From positions 37,671,920-37,735,919 of the forward strand of contig CM039131.1 in assembly GCA_022036555.1 (NCBI GenBank): DNA of 64,000 nt, read 5' to 3'. The notes under the pieces were generated by a model that was not told the DNA's origin, did not search any database, and was given only the letters and a program-made list of their open reading frames with translations. The translations under genes and the position numbers were made by a program. The DNA comes from Microstegium vimineum. Its lineage: Eukaryota > Streptophyta > Magnoliopsida > Poales > Poaceae. How positions within the stretch are numbered: the first letter of the stretch is position 1; every line of letters begins with the position of its first letter. Below are positions 38,151 through 50,509 of the stretch, one piece after another.

Positions 38151-39154
38151 CCGTAATACCGCCTTTGTTACGGTATACTGGTATTATCCACCTGACGTGT
38201 GCCTAGCTTTGAACGTTGGATCTTTGTGTAAATACTATCCGTACTAGTATGCCAAAACGACCATGGCTCAGATCAAAGTGTAGCGAAATGCAAAATCACT
38301 GGCAGACTGAGACGAAATGGACATTATTTTTTATTTTATTTTATTTGCGACTGAAATGGACATTAATCTGTACTACAGCTTTAGTCTTGGTGAGTCACCA
38401 CATTAATCGTAGAGAAGATCCAATATCCACCCCTATCCGAAGCTTCTTAATTATTTTCTTATTTAATGGGAGAATCATGATAGTGTATCAAGCCTTCATC
38501 TCCACAAATCGTTTTCACAACCCCGTGCCGTGATTACCCAAGGCGCAGTTCAAGCATTGTGAATTTGTGATTTCCGATCCAGTGATGAAGGCGAAGCCGA
38601 AGCCCAAGGAGAGTACTCAAAGGTTACCATTTCATGATGTGGTCATCAAAAAAAGATCCGACGGTAACTCCAGTGAGTCAATGCTTTACCGAAAACCCAA
38701 CGCATCACAACTGTCACGCTCCGGGGCCGACGACACCCGTGGCAATCCGGAGGCCAGCCAGCCACGCTCCAGTTGCCGCGGTTTCCAGTAGAACACCGGA
38801 CCAGGCCAGGTGTTCCCAAGGCACGACCGTTTGCATGCCAAAAATTAACATTACAACCAGCTGACGATTTGCTTCCTGCCTTCCTTCCACAAAATAAAAC
38901 GCAGACCTCCCCCCGTCTCCCCCTCCAACCGTGGTAATCAAAACCGAACGCACATGCGGTGCGCCTCCCTTTCACGGCCTCCCCGCGTCTCCGCCTCCAC
39001 CTAATCCCGGGCACCCCAATCCGAGGCGCCTGCCGTGCGCTTTAAGTGAGCGCACCACACGAAAAGCAGGCAGCCAGCGGAGGCGGAGAGGAGGAGAAGC
39101 AGCGCAGCAGTAGCTGTAGCAGTAGCAGCAGTAGGGCTGCCAGCGGCCAACGCC
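38151..39154. other. Upstream region of the methyltransferase gene
   Basis: No separate gene is visible. ACAAAATAAAAC near 38890 is an AT-rich candidate core-promoter element about 260 bases before the start codon. The leader from about 39040 is GC-rich with an AGTAGCAGC repeat just before the ATG. Confidence 0.4.
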
Positions 39155-42100
39155 ATGGCGGTGGCCGCGACCGCCACGAAGCTGCACCTCTCGTCGGTGG
39201 CCGCGGCCCGCGCGCCGCCCTTCACTGCTCCACCTCGCGGCCGTCGCCATCCTCTGCTCGCTGTCCTACTTCCTCGGCATCTGGCACCACGGCGGCTTCT
39301 CCACGGGCCCCGCCGTCGCTGGCGGCGGCGCCTCCTCCTCGGTCTCCATCGCCACCGCTGTCTCCTGCGCCACCCCCGCCCTCACGACCGGCTCCTCGTC
39401 TCCCCCCGCGGGGCCGCTCGACTTCTCCGCGCACCACACGGCGGAGGGGATGGAGGCGGAGGCCGCGCACCGCCAGCGCAGCTACGAGGCGTGCCCCGGC
39501 AAGTACTCCGAGTACACGCCCTGCGAGGACGTGGACCGTTCCCTCCGGTTCTCGCGAGACCGCCTCGTCTACCGGGAGCGCCACTGCCCCGCGGACGGCG
39601 AGCGCCTGCGGTGCCTCGTGCCCGCGCCCAGGGGCTACCGCAACCCGTTCCCGTGGCCGGCCAGCCGCGACGTCGCCTGGTTCGCCAACGTGCCGCACAA
39701 GGAGCTCAGCGTCGAGAAGGCGGTGCAGAATTGGATCCGCGTCGACGGCGACAAGTTCCGCTTCCCCGGGGGCGGTACCATGTTCCCTCGTGGCGCCGGC
39801 GCCTACATCGACGACATCGGCAAGCTTATCCCCCTCCACGACGGATCCATCCGCACCGCCCTTGACACCGGCTGCGGGGTAAGCCACTTCGATCGCAATC
39901 GCACATGAACGCACACTCCATTTGCTCTGCTTGAAATGATCACGTGCACGCAAGAATGTCTTGTGAAGGCCCGCACAAATTCGAGGTCAATTTCAGTCAG
40001 AGAAAAGCAATCGGAGATCTCGGGAGTCGGGGGGAATGGCGTTTTGCTAGCTTTGCGGGTGTCGGAAGTTTCCAATCCCTTCTCGGGTCACAGGCTTTGC
40101 GGGTGTCTGCGAACGGGTCTGACGAGGGTGAACCTCGTGCACCGACCCGATAAGAGGCTTTGTGTCTGCGAACGGGCCTTCACTTGGTAACGGTAGTCTA
40201 GCTGCAGTGAACTGTCACACGCTGTTTCCTGTGCCAGACTGAGCCGATCACCGCTGAAGCGTACGAGTCCTAGTAGTAGATCGGAAATCTCTGCAGTAAT
40301 GCTACTGTCAAATACGTGTTTGTCCTTTTCTATGCAGCAGTATCCCACAGAGGGTACCACAAATGCATTTAGTAGACGTTTTCAGTTTGCAATTACGATA
40401 TCATCGAATTTTTTATTGGACGTCAGGAAGGTGTATCTGTTGTTTATGCCACTGGCGTGTGGCGTCGTTGTAATGGGTCGCCTTTTATGCAGTGCTATTG
40501 TGCAGGATACCACGCCAAACAGTTGTGATCGTTGCCAACTTGACCTTGGCATTTTGATCTGATAGGACCTGCAGCAGCGTTTTCTATTATGGTGCTCCTT
40601 GATTTGGGAACTAAACCTGTGTGGTAACTGAATTTCTTACTGATGATCAGGCCCGTTTTGCTGCTCTGTGCAGGTGGCGAGCTGGGGAGCCTACTTGCTG
40701 TCACGCAACATCCTTGCCATGTCATTCGCCCCGCGAGACTCCCACGAGGCGCAGGTTCAGTTTGCACTAGAGCGTGGTGTGCCGGCGATGATTGGGGTCC
40801 TCGCCTCCAATCGGCTCACCTATCCGGCACGTTCCTTTGACATGGCGCACTGCTCTCGTTGCCTCATCCCATGGCAGCTTTATGGTATGTTGAATTACTA
40901 TCACCCCCAATACTACAAGCGCCCAGTATCTTGGCATTTTCACCTGATTACTGATCGCTTCATGCTCCCATGTATGTGCAGATGGTCTGTACTTGATAGA
41001 GGTTGATCGTATTCTGCGGCCTGGAGGCTATTGGATTTTGTCTGGACCACCAATCAACTGGAAGAAACACTGGAAGGGGTGGGCCAGGACTAAAGAAGAC
41101 CTGGATGCAGAGCAGAAAGCCATTGAGGCAGTTGCCAGGAGCCTCTGCTGGAAGAAGATCAAGGAGGAGGGCGACATTGCTATCTGGCAGAAGCCTACTA
41201 ACCACATTCATTGCAAGGTCATCCACAAAGTTAACAAGTCCCCACCCTTCTGCTCTAACCAAAACCCAGATGCTGCCTGGTAAGTACAGAACCATGCTAA
41301 CCATTTTCAGTTCAACTCATGGTACTCTATGGTTAAATCACTAACCATATTCATGTGATTGATTTTAGGTATGACAAGATGGAGGCTTGTATAACTCCAC
41401 TCCCAGAGGTCAGCGACTTAAAGGAGGTTGCCGGCGGCGCGTTGAAGAAATGGCCGGAGAGGCTCACTGCAGTGCCGCCCAGGATTGCCAGTGGCAGCAT
41501 CGAGGGCGTCACGGAAGAGATGTTTGTGGAAGATACTGAGTTATGGAAGAAGAGAGTTGGGCACTACAAGTCCGTGATTGCTCAACTCGGCCAGAAAGGC
41601 CGGTACCGCAACTTACTGGATATGAATGCAAAGTTTGGCGGCTTCGCTGCGGCATTGGTGAATGACCCTTGTGGGTCATGAACATGGTCCCTACTGTGGG
41701 GAACTCAACAACCCTTGGGGTAATATACGAGCGTGGCCTCATTGGGAGCTACCAGGACTGGTACATATTCGTACTGCAAACATGGCTCTTCCATGGTAAA
41801 CGGTTATATATTTGTCAGTACCTGTTCTGAATTCTCTATCTGAATTCACTGCAGGTGTGAGGGCATGTCCACTTATCCCCGGACCTACGACCTCATTCAT
41901 GCAGATTCAGTGTTTACACTGTACAATGGCAGGTAAAAACATGGCTGTGTTTAGATGCCAAAAAGGAGATGAAAAAAATACTGTAGCACTTTTCGTTTGT
42001 ATTTGACAATTAGTGTCCAATCATGGACTAATTAGGCTTAAAAAATACTGTAGCACTTTTCGTTTGTATTTGACAATTAGTGTCCAATCATGGCAGGTAA

Positions 42101-42591
42101 AAACATATTATTGCTTTTATAATTCAGTCTGGTAGTACTGCAGAAATGTAGACTGTCCTATTTAAAGATAGTTGTGTCTGCTCTTGTTCTCTATCTCTTA
42201 TCACAGTTATGCTTGTTTAAAGTAAATCTATTCCCATGAACTTTTTCTTTTGAGGAATCTCCCATGAACGTTTAATCTGGAACTATCAATTGTCATTGTG
42301 GCAATTATTTTTTCAAGATAACGTTCTACCGCAGTTAAAGACTGACAATTCATCCTTTGGTTTGCAAGATGTGAGGCGGAGAACATTCTGCTCGAAATGG
42401 ACAGAATTCTGAGGCCAGAGGGCACGGTCATCATCAGAGATGACGTGGACCTGTTAGTGAAGATAAAGAGCATCACGGACGGGATGAGATGGAGTAGCCA
42501 GATCTTGGATCACGAGGATGGTCCGCTCGTCCGCGAGAAGCTCCTCCTTGTTGTGAAGACATACTGGACTCTCGAGGACAACAAACAATAG
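39155..42591 (+). CDS. Putative pectin-type methyltransferase (PMT/QUA family); two frameshifts
   Basis: Six exons: 39155-39878, 40674-40884, 40982-41279, 41369-41760, 41855-41932, 42369-42591; all splice sites fit. The expected product is about 642 residues: a short N-terminus, one membrane anchor (about 30-48, HLAAVAILCSLSYFLGIW), a stem, then a DUF248-type S-adenosylmethionine methyltransferase. Visible motifs are CPGKYSEYTPCED, LDTGCG (237-242), DMAHCSRCLIPW, EVDRILRPGGYWILSGPP, LLDMNAKFGGFAAAL and DLIHADSVFTLYNGR. The family is Golgi-located type II membrane proteins linked to homogalacturonan methylation; the exact substrate is not shown. Two breaks occur: in exon 1 the frame changes between FTA and HLAAV at about 39230 (two bases missing, a TC unit), and in exon 4 after VNDP at about 41666 (one base missing before TGTGGGTC). 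Otherwise the gene is intact. Confidence 0.92.
41927..42106 (+). repeat. MITE-derived insertion in intron 5 with duplicated splice donor
   Basis: TGGCAGGTAAAAACAT occurs at 41927-41942, covering the exon 5 donor, and again at 42091-42106. Between them, ACTGTAGCACTTTTCGTTTG with its following TGACAATTAGTGTCCAATCATGG-type sequence is present twice in tandem. That text is typical of a grass Tourist-like element. Confidence 0.75.
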
Positions 42592-44581
42592 CAATAACGT
42601 CGAATAAAAGAGTTAGAATGATTGTTGACATGATCGGCAAATCTTGTGACTGTCTCACCATTTGCCCTGTGAATCTGGTGGAGTTGTTTTCTATTTTTAT
42701 TTTGGGTATTCATTTTTGGGGGGATAGTTCACATAATGGAGATATAATCTCCTTGGTAAGATATAAGAGGGAAACCCAGCACAGATTTTGACATTAAAAA
42801 ACAGACATTGTGCAAAGTGGGTAAATAGAAAGTACAATATTGGGATCATTTTTTTTTCTCCGGGTGCGCAATGTTATGTGATCCTTTTCATACAAAACTT
42901 AAGTAGGACTAGTCATCCTCCCATGACTTTACGTTCGCTTGGTTGTTTTTGCAGCTGATAAGATGACTTTACGTTCTCTTGGTTGTTTTGGCGGTTGATA
43001 AGTCAATTGTGGTTGTTTTTGGTTGTTTTTTTTAGATAAAAACACTCTCATGACTTTACGTTCGCTTGGTCGTTTTGGTGGCTGATAAGTCAGTTTTAGC
43101 TGTTTTTTTAGATAAAAATATTGTTTTGGTGGCTGATAAGCTAAATGAACATGACAGAATTGAGGAGAGGTAAACTTAAGACTCTTTCAACAGTTTTGCT
43201 GTATAACAAGTAATGTACAGAATCAGGCTAACCTACCTATCGTCTAACTGTTCTGATCACGAAAAGCTCGCTGGCTTTGCAGAATACACCCACAGCAATT
43301 CGATCTTCCCGAGCAAAGCATGCAACTGTATGCCAACTAAACGTTCTGATTCGACCACTAATCTGGTTGCAAGTTTGGCGCTGCACACCAAACGCATCAA
43401 TAATGAAACGGATACTTATGCTTTCCCCCTTCTTTTGGCACTTGCGTTGCGTCTCTCCATTATTTTCTGCCTTCAAACGACCTTCGTATGTGTCGGTGCC
43501 GAAAGTACAAGAGGAAGACAAGCCAAGGAAAATGTCGCAAATTCTGACCGTACCGTCAGATATGCTGGGAAAAAAATTGCCGAAACAGTCCGAATTCTGA
43601 CCGTACCGTCAGATATGCTGGGAAAAAAATTCAGATATGTTGCAGGGGGGCACTTTTAGCTTGAAGACTGAATTCTCTGTCACTTTTGTAACACATCCAT
43701 ACCGTTTCGTGGCACATCTACAATTTGGAGACGATTTAAGAGAAATATTCACATTATTTAGCACATCTATAACACTGCTGGTTTCGATCATCTATATGTA
43801 TTTTAAATAAAAAGATACTTGTACATTATAGTTCGTACAACAATGAGATAACTTCAAGCTGGTGCTAACTGCTAACACAACACCACAGTGTATACATACA
43901 AAATCAAATGCCTTCGCCACGTTATGAACATAGAAAGGTAGCTCCAAAAGAAAAGTACTTTGGCTATCAGTTGTTTTTTGTTTCAGCTGGATACAAACAC
44001 CGGTTTCTTCATGGAAGATTGTTGCAAGCTCGGATCCTACGACCGTACGTCATGTAAATGTAATTATTAGTTGCTCTTGTGTCCCTAAAATCTATATGCA
44101 CTTGCATGAGCAGCAGTACTCCAACATTTAAAAGCCTAAAATATAATTAATTTAGATGCATTTACTAAAAAATACACTTAATTACAATTAATTAGTTTAT
44201 TTAAGATCAAGTGGCTGATAAAATTTCAGTAAGGATTAAGGAGGAACCGGTGGTTCTCTCAAGCATTGAATGATGGAACATTCGAAACTATCTTCTTATC
44301 TTAAAATAACCACTCGATTCTGCCAACGGTAAGTCTGTAAACAGATCCAGCAACCACTACCCTGATAGCTGGTCTCCACACCCTTTACGTTGCCATACAT
44401 ATTCACCAAAACCACGGGTCAAAGTCGGGCCGGGCCAGTTTCTTTGCACACTGAACTTGTGCTAGCTGAGGAAGCCCGTGGTCTTTTTAAATTTCGGGTC
44501 AGTGTCTATGTGGCAGCTTCCGAATGCACGAACGATACATGCAGAGCCGCGTGACGTGAGTTTCCCAACCCGATCTCGCAC
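42592..44581. other. Intergenic between methyltransferase and P450
   Basis: 42592-42720 is probably the 3' untranslated region of the methyltransferase. 42920-43155 holds three tandem pieces of a MITE (ATGACTTTACGTTCGCTTGG then GCTGATAAG). 43539-43629 contains a 37-bp unit with TGACCGTACCGTCAGATATG twice. No gene is visible. Confidence 0.5.
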
Positions 44582-47374
44582 ATGTGCGCGTACGACATCA
44601 TGCGGCTCTCCGGCGTGGCGGCCGTCGTGCTCCTTATGCTGCTGCTGCTGCTGTATGCGGTGCACAGGTGGAGGAACCCTCGATGCAGCAGCGGCCGCCT
44701 CCCGCCGGGCTCCATGGGCCTGCCGCTCGTCGGGGAGACGCTCCAGTTCTTCTCCCCTGAAGCTTCCTTGGACGTCCCGCGTTTCGTCCGGCAAAGGCTG
44801 GAAAGGTACGCCTCGGTTTGGGCTTTGAGCCGAGAGGCCCGATTAAGCTGGAACATAATGGGCCGGACTCATGTCTGTCGCAAGCTTAGGTACGGCCCGA
44901 TCTTCAAGACGAGCCTGGTGGGCCACCGGTGGTCGTGTCCGCGGACGAGGAGCTCAACTACATGGTGTTCCAGCAGGAGGGGCAGCTGTTCCAGAGCTGG
45001 TACCCGGACTCCTTCGTGGAGATCCTCGGCAGGGACAACGTCGGGGAGCAGCAGGGCGCCATGTTCAAGCACCTCAAGAACATGGTGCTCCGCTACTTCG
45101 GCCGGAGAGCCTCAGGGAGTCCAGTACCATGCTCCGCGACGTCGAGCACGCCGTCAGCAGCTCCCTCTGCACCTGGTCGACCCTGCCAGCCGTCGAGCTG
45201 AAAGAGGCCGTCTCCACGGTACGCGCAAGTAGCAATTTCTGTGTGCCAGGCTGCCATTGTTGTGATTATATTGCTGCATGTCGATCTGCGCGCGTACGTA
45301 GATGGTGTTTGATCTTTCGGCGAACAAGCTGCTGGGCTTGGAGCCGTCGAGGTCCAAGATTCTGAGGAAGAGCTTCTTCGACTTCGTTCGAGGGCTCATC
45401 TCGTTCCCTCTGTATTTTCCAGGAACAGCATACTACTCATGCATGAAGGTGAGTGCATATACTGCTACTCGCTGCACTATGCTGTCGATATCACGATTCA
45501 CGACCGAATTAAGTCTGCAGTCTGCACAAGCTTGGCCTCTTTCTTGTCTGTCATGTCACGTTCAGGGCCGGCAGAGCGCGATGGAGGTGCTGCAGGAAGT
45601 GCTAGAGGAGAGGAAGCAGAGTTCGGCACAGGTGCCCGGAGCAGGAGGCGGCGCCATGGAAACGATACGTGGCCGCCATGGCGACTTCTTGGACCTGGTC
45701 ATCCAGGAGATGACGAAGGAGAAGCCGCTCGTGACGGACAGAATGGCACTGGACCTGATGTTCGTGCTCCTCTTCGCCAGCTTCCACACGACGTCGCTGG
45801 CGCTCACTCTGGCCGTCAAGCTGCTCGCAGACCATCCTCGCGTCCTGGAAGAGCTCACGGTCAGGAACATATGCAAAAACAACCTTTGATAGGCACACTG
45901 ATATGATGCCTCTGCGATTTAATTTTGGCTTGGATGCAGGTGGAGCATGAAACGATTTTGAATGACCGTAATAAGGCGCGCCATGGATCTGATGGAATCA
46001 CATGGATGGAGTACAAGTCTATGACGTTCACGTCCCAGGTTGTCGATCGATCGGATAGGACAAAATTTGGTCAATAGTTACTGGCCTGCACCTGCACCTG
46101 CTAGTGTTAAGAACAATTGGCTTCAGTTATTCAGTTATATACTACTACTGCGTGCACTATGAACTCTATGAGCTTGCGTGCGTGCATGTTTGCTCTCAAA
46201 ATTTTTAACATGGTAATAACAGGAGGATCCACACTATTTTATAGGTCATCAACGAGACCGTCCGATTAGCGAATATTGCGCCTGGCATCTTCAGAAAGGC
46301 ACTGAAAGATATACGGTTCAAAGGTGAAGCTGTCCAGTCCTTACACATATCGTCCTACCTGTTTCAGCAAACTGATTGCACTCTAAAACCAAACACAATA
46401 GCTAATTTGATGTTAGTTTAAAGTGCTCTCGACGACTAATACTATCGTCTGGAAAATTACGTGCTCAAACTGAGAGGAGCAATAACTGAATATATACTTT
46501 TCTAATTAATCCCCTTGACGACACAGGGTTCACAATTCCAGCAGGATGGGGAGTGATGGTCTGCCCTCCAGCAGTGCACTTGAACCCAGTCATTTACCCG
46601 GATCCCCTCATCTTTAACCCTACAAGGTTCAAGGTTTGTGGATTCAGTCCATGCATGCATGCATGCATGTATGTAGTGATATCTGGTAAAATTGTTTTCA
46701 GACATGTCCACAATTCCACAAACTACAGGATAAACCGGAGATAGACCGTGGGTCAAGACACTTCATGGCATTCGGAGGAGGCCTCAGATCCTGTGTTGGA
46801 GCTGACTTCAGCAAGCTGCAAATGTCTATTTTCCTCCATTTCCTTGTCACTAGATACAGGTACAGTTTTCATAAACTTAGTTCATCCGGGAGTCATACCT
46901 CAATAAAAAAATATCCAAATTCATTTACAATTGGATATATTAAAGCATCTCTAAGTGACTCTCCATATCCTTCCTATATGCTAGGAATAGAGATTTTGAT
47001 GAAAAACTATGCTTCAACAGCTTATCTAAATGGTCTTCTAAATATAGTCATCCTCTATTTCGGATTTTTCGCTAGCCAAATATGGAAGACGAGAATGTCT
47101 CTCTAGAGTATGCATGAGATTTAGAAAAACTGTTGGAAGATGAAAAGATATATACAAAACGATTTTTATGTAAATGACTCTCCAAATGATGATTTAGAGT
47201 CTCCAAATAATGATTTAGAGAGGAAGATTTAAAAAGACTCTTGGAAATGTTCTTACCGCCCTTTTTCTTTTACATAATTTCAGGTGGAAAAGTCTTGGGG
47301 GTGGCAAGATAGTCCGTAATCCGGGGCTAGAATTTTCTGACGGCTATCACATCCAAATACGACACTGGAATTAG
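44582..47374 (+). CDS. CYP87A: Cytochrome P450, CYP87A-like; two frameshifts in exon 2
   Basis: Nine exons: 44582-44805, 44890-45218, 45302-45448, 45566-45859, 45940-46038, 46245-46323, 46527-46633, 46729-46859, 47284-47374. The expected product is about 500 residues. Visible: N-terminal anchor, LPPGSMGLPLVGETLQFF, YGPIFKTS, VFQQEGQLFQSWYPD, I-helix FASFHTT, K-helix ETVR, MVCPPAVHLNP, FNPTRF, and the haem loop FGGGLRSCVG with the Cys ligand. CYP87A enzymes are ER-bound monooxygenases of the plant sterol/terpenoid-acting clan; the substrate cannot be told. Exon 2 lacks one base in GGGCCACCGG (about 44921, before VVVSADEELN) and one in GGCCGGAG (about 45104, before ESLRESS). Intron 1 is only 84 nt. 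The I-helix acidic residue usual before TT is His here. Confidence 0.92.
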
Positions 47375-49345
47375 CCAAGGGTCAAGGCCTACCTTCTGCT
47401 ACTAGTACAAAGTCGTAAAAATCTCTTTGTGCGTTCAAGCCACGAAGTGGACGGAAGGAATGAATTGTTATAGTGTCGAAGTACAATATAGTTGTACCAT
47501 ATGAAGATTGAAATGTCAAATGTCCCTACTGTAACTGTAACGCTTATGTCTTTTGGCTAAATGGCCGCGATTCGAGCTCGAGCCTAATTTGTCACTCATT
47601 TAGTGGTGGTGCTTAAGGACGACAACATGATGATAGGCCTTAATCCAAAATATGTGCTATCTAGTTAGTCGAAACAAGAAATATTGTTGACTTAGGTTAA
47701 TCAGGCTTAGGAAGCCCACTGACATTGTGCAAGTTAGGTGACAATACCAATGCACTTGCCCTAAATGGCTCCAAATAAACCTTATGCAATTCGACGGTTA
47801 GACACACTCATTCGTTTAGCTACTAAGGTATACAAACTCCCCATCACACGTCTCAATACTATTTTCATTTGGAGTAGAATGATAATTGCATAATATTTAT
47901 TGGAAGTTACACGTAATAAAAAAGAGTAAAATGCACCGGCGGTCCCTAAACTTACAAACCGATTATTTAGGTTCTCAAACTTATTCATCTGTGTCATCTT
48001 GGTGCTTAAATTTATTCAGCTATATCATCTCAGTTCCTAAACTTATAAATCGATTGTTCAGATTCTCAAACTTGTTCATTTATGTCACTTAGTCCCTAAA
48101 CTTGATTTTGAGTCTTATTTGGATCCAGACATGACGATCTAAAAATTTAATATAAAAATAATTCATAATTTTTTCATATAAACTCGAATGTTGACAAACT
48201 TTGTATCAAAATTATATTTCTTGACGTGATCTACAACTTTGTAGTTTATTTTTTTTAAATAAACTTTTAGGGTCACAAAATATTATTATATGTTTATATA
48301 TTTTGAAATTTAAAATTTAAAATGATCAAACAATCTACCGCCCACGTACCTCCCGGCCGGCTCCCCGTTTCCTTCACCACCGCCCTCGCGTCTACCTTCT
48401 CAGTCCCCTGCTCGCCGTCGCAAAGGCCAGGACCAGGATCGAACTCCCGGAACCCAATCTCCAGGTCCGCTTCACCGCGTCCGAGCCGCACCCTCTACAA
48501 GAGAGCGCTGGCCACTCGCTGTCCCCGCCGGTGGTCCGTCCTCGCGGCTAAATGGAATCGGACTTTGCCGGCGATTCCTCGGCTTCCTCTGGTGCGGTTG
48601 CAAACGAGGACGCGGGAGATGAGGGACCGCGGCGAGGTGGGCCTCCGCGAGGTAGGGCGTGAGCGCGCCGCCCTGCGAGCGCGAGGAAAGGTGGATGACA
48701 AACGGCAAAAATCAGACGAAAGGTGGATGTCATGGCTCGGGCAGTTTAGGTGAATGTGCGCTGATCTTTTCTGTGTGTGGATAAGGACCATTTTTTAGGT
48801 AAAATCCTCTTTCTTCTTGCGCCTGTCACAATCACGGTTAACAAAAAATATTAGTTTATGCAACAAAATATAGCTTTCCTTGCTCCTAAAGTCGCCAATT
48901 ATTGACATTAAGATCACTCAACATCATCCTCGTTGAAAAATCGGAGAGCTTCCGGCGTCTGTTTCAGCTTCAGCAACACGAACTCTCTCAAAGGTTGATG
49001 GTGCCTTGTCTGCCTGCGAGTTTCTTTTCTTTCGGATTTGGATAAACACACTGTAATCCTTACGTGACGGCTAGTCATCGTCCACTTTGTGGATGGATGG
49101 ATTCTCTTGCTGACGACGGGCCAGCTAAAAAGCATGATTTGTCATAATCTAGTGATCCCGAATCATCTATATTTATTTTGCTTTCCTCTGAAGATTCGGT
49201 TATTTCCAGAGGCGTGCATCCACGTTCTACTGATTTGACATTTTCGTGTTAGTGCAAGCAAGCCTTTTCCCTCTGTTAATGGCTTGATTGAAACCAGTAG
49301 ACGCTCTGAAGATCCGTGGCTGTGGCCTCTAGAACTGAATCGACG
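47375..49345. other. Intergenic, upstream of the DUF593 gene
   Basis: 47930-48115 has a repeat-like series of CCCTAAACTTA-type words, typical of a Mutator-like MITE. 48320-48720 is GC-rich and open in several frames but without a domain. TCTATATTTATTTTG near 49166 is a possible TATA region for the next gene. Confidence 0.4.
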
Positions 49346-50509
49346 ATGGTGGAAGGAGTCGAAGAAGAAGGCGATGTGGCGGCGCTGCGGGAGGCCCTGA
49401 GGCAGCAGGCGCAGGCCGTTGACGAGCTGCGCGCGGAGCTGGAGCAGGAGCGGCAGGCGGCGGCGTCAGGAGCCGACGAGGCGCTGGCCATGATCGTGCG
49501 CCTGCAGGCGGAGAAGGCAGCGGAGCGTATGGAGGCGGAGCAGTTCCGCCGGGTAGCCGAGGAGCGGATCCAGCACGACGACGACACACTCGCTTTCCTC
49601 AAGGCCGTCGTCTTCCACCAGGAGATGGAGATCACCTCGCTCAACCGCAGGCTGCTCGCCGCCGTCCACGCCACCGGGGACGATCCTTCCCTCTCGCCGG
49701 CCGTTGATCTCCCCTGGGTGCGGAAGGTGCAGACCAAGAGCGGCACCGTGTCCAAGTCCAGGAGGAACGCGTCCCTCCCGGCGGCATACCTGGAGGAGCT
49801 CTGCTCGGAGCTCGACGTCGTCGTCAACACCGACGCCGAGAAGAAGTCGACGGTCGGCGACCGGAGGTCGGCGAGGACGGTGTCGGACATCGACGACGTG
49901 ATCGGTAGGGAGAAGGAATGCACGATGAGACCCAATCTGGCGGCGCCAACTCCCAGGCTGCACCAGTCAGCCTCCCACTGCCTCCCCCGGCGCGCGCCGA
50001 GCTATTCCGCACAAGCGCAACACGGCGTGCGCTCAGCAGGCCGGGCATCATCGCCAAAGATCATCGCCAAGGAAGACGAGAAATCGTGCAGGAGCAACGC
50101 CGCGCTGGAAACAGACATCAACCAGATCAAGATCACCATGCAGTCTCTGCAAACCGAGCTCACAAAGCTAAAAGAATCCACACGTTCCCAGATACTAGCC
50201 GAGATCCACGCAAAGCAGCTCGACGCCGACGGCGTCACGCCCCGACGACAGAGGAACTTCGAAGGACCAAGCCACCAGAGAAGGAGGAACAGTTTTTCGC
50301 CTTCCAAGGAGGAAAACTATCATCCACATGCGGCTGAGCTGTCGATGAACCATTTCATTGAGGTACCTAGCCTCAGCCTCACCTTCTGTGGTAGCACCAT
50401 TGTTAGGCCCCTCATCAAGAAGGTCGTTGCATCCATGTCACTACTTAGGTGCATCCAGCTGGTTTTGACCTTGGCCGTCGTGATTAGAAAAGTTTTGATG
50501 AACTCTTAG
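49346..50509 (+). CDS. GTD-binding (DUF593, zein/myosin-binding) coiled-coil protein
   Basis: A continuous frame of 387 residues starting at ATG 49346; the frame is open further upstream but has no ATG there. Residues 11-103 match the GTD-binding/DUF593 pattern: ALREALRQQAQAVDELRAEL, ALAMIVRLQAEKAAERMEAE, DDDTLAFLKAVVFHQEMEI. In the family this coiled coil binds the globular tail of class XI myosins or, in maize floury1, zeins. A second coiled coil lies at about 252-290. The tail after residue 339 is doubtful. A good donor (ATTGAG/gtacct, 50362) and acceptor (TTGTTAG/GTTACT, 50799) would replace the hydrophobic tail by VTEETLSSMPN and stop at 50834, giving 350 residues. I think that splice form is at least as likely. 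Confidence 0.82.
   Translation: MVEGVEEEGDVAALREALRQQAQAVDELRAELEQERQAAASGADEALAMIVRLQAEKAAERMEAEQFRRVAEERIQHDDDTLAFLKAVVFHQEMEITSLNRRLLAAVHATGDDPSLSPAVDLPWVRKVQTKSGTVSKSRRNASLPAAYLEELCSELDVVVNTDAEKKSTVGDRRSARTVSDIDDVIGREKECTMRPNLAAPTPRLHQSASHCLPRRAPSYSAQAQHGVRSAGRASSPKIIAKEDEKSCRSNAALETDINQIKITMQSLQTELTKLKESTRSQILAEIHAKQLDADGVTPRRQRNFEGPSHQRRRNSFSPSKEENYHPHAAELSMNHFIEVPSLSLTFCGSTIVRPLIKKVVASMSLLRCIQLVLTLAVVIRKVLMNS

Noticed and set aside
39222..39953. 243-codon open frame on the minus strand of methyltransferase exon 1
   Set aside because: Antisense shadow of a GC-rich exon; the plus strand carries the conserved motifs.
48322..48753. 143-codon open frame upstream of the DUF593 gene
   Set aside because: GC-rich, several frames open, no domain; probably part of a MITE or captured sequence.
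49316..49345. Upstream start for the DUF593 gene
   Set aside because: The codon there is GTG; the first ATG in frame is 49346.
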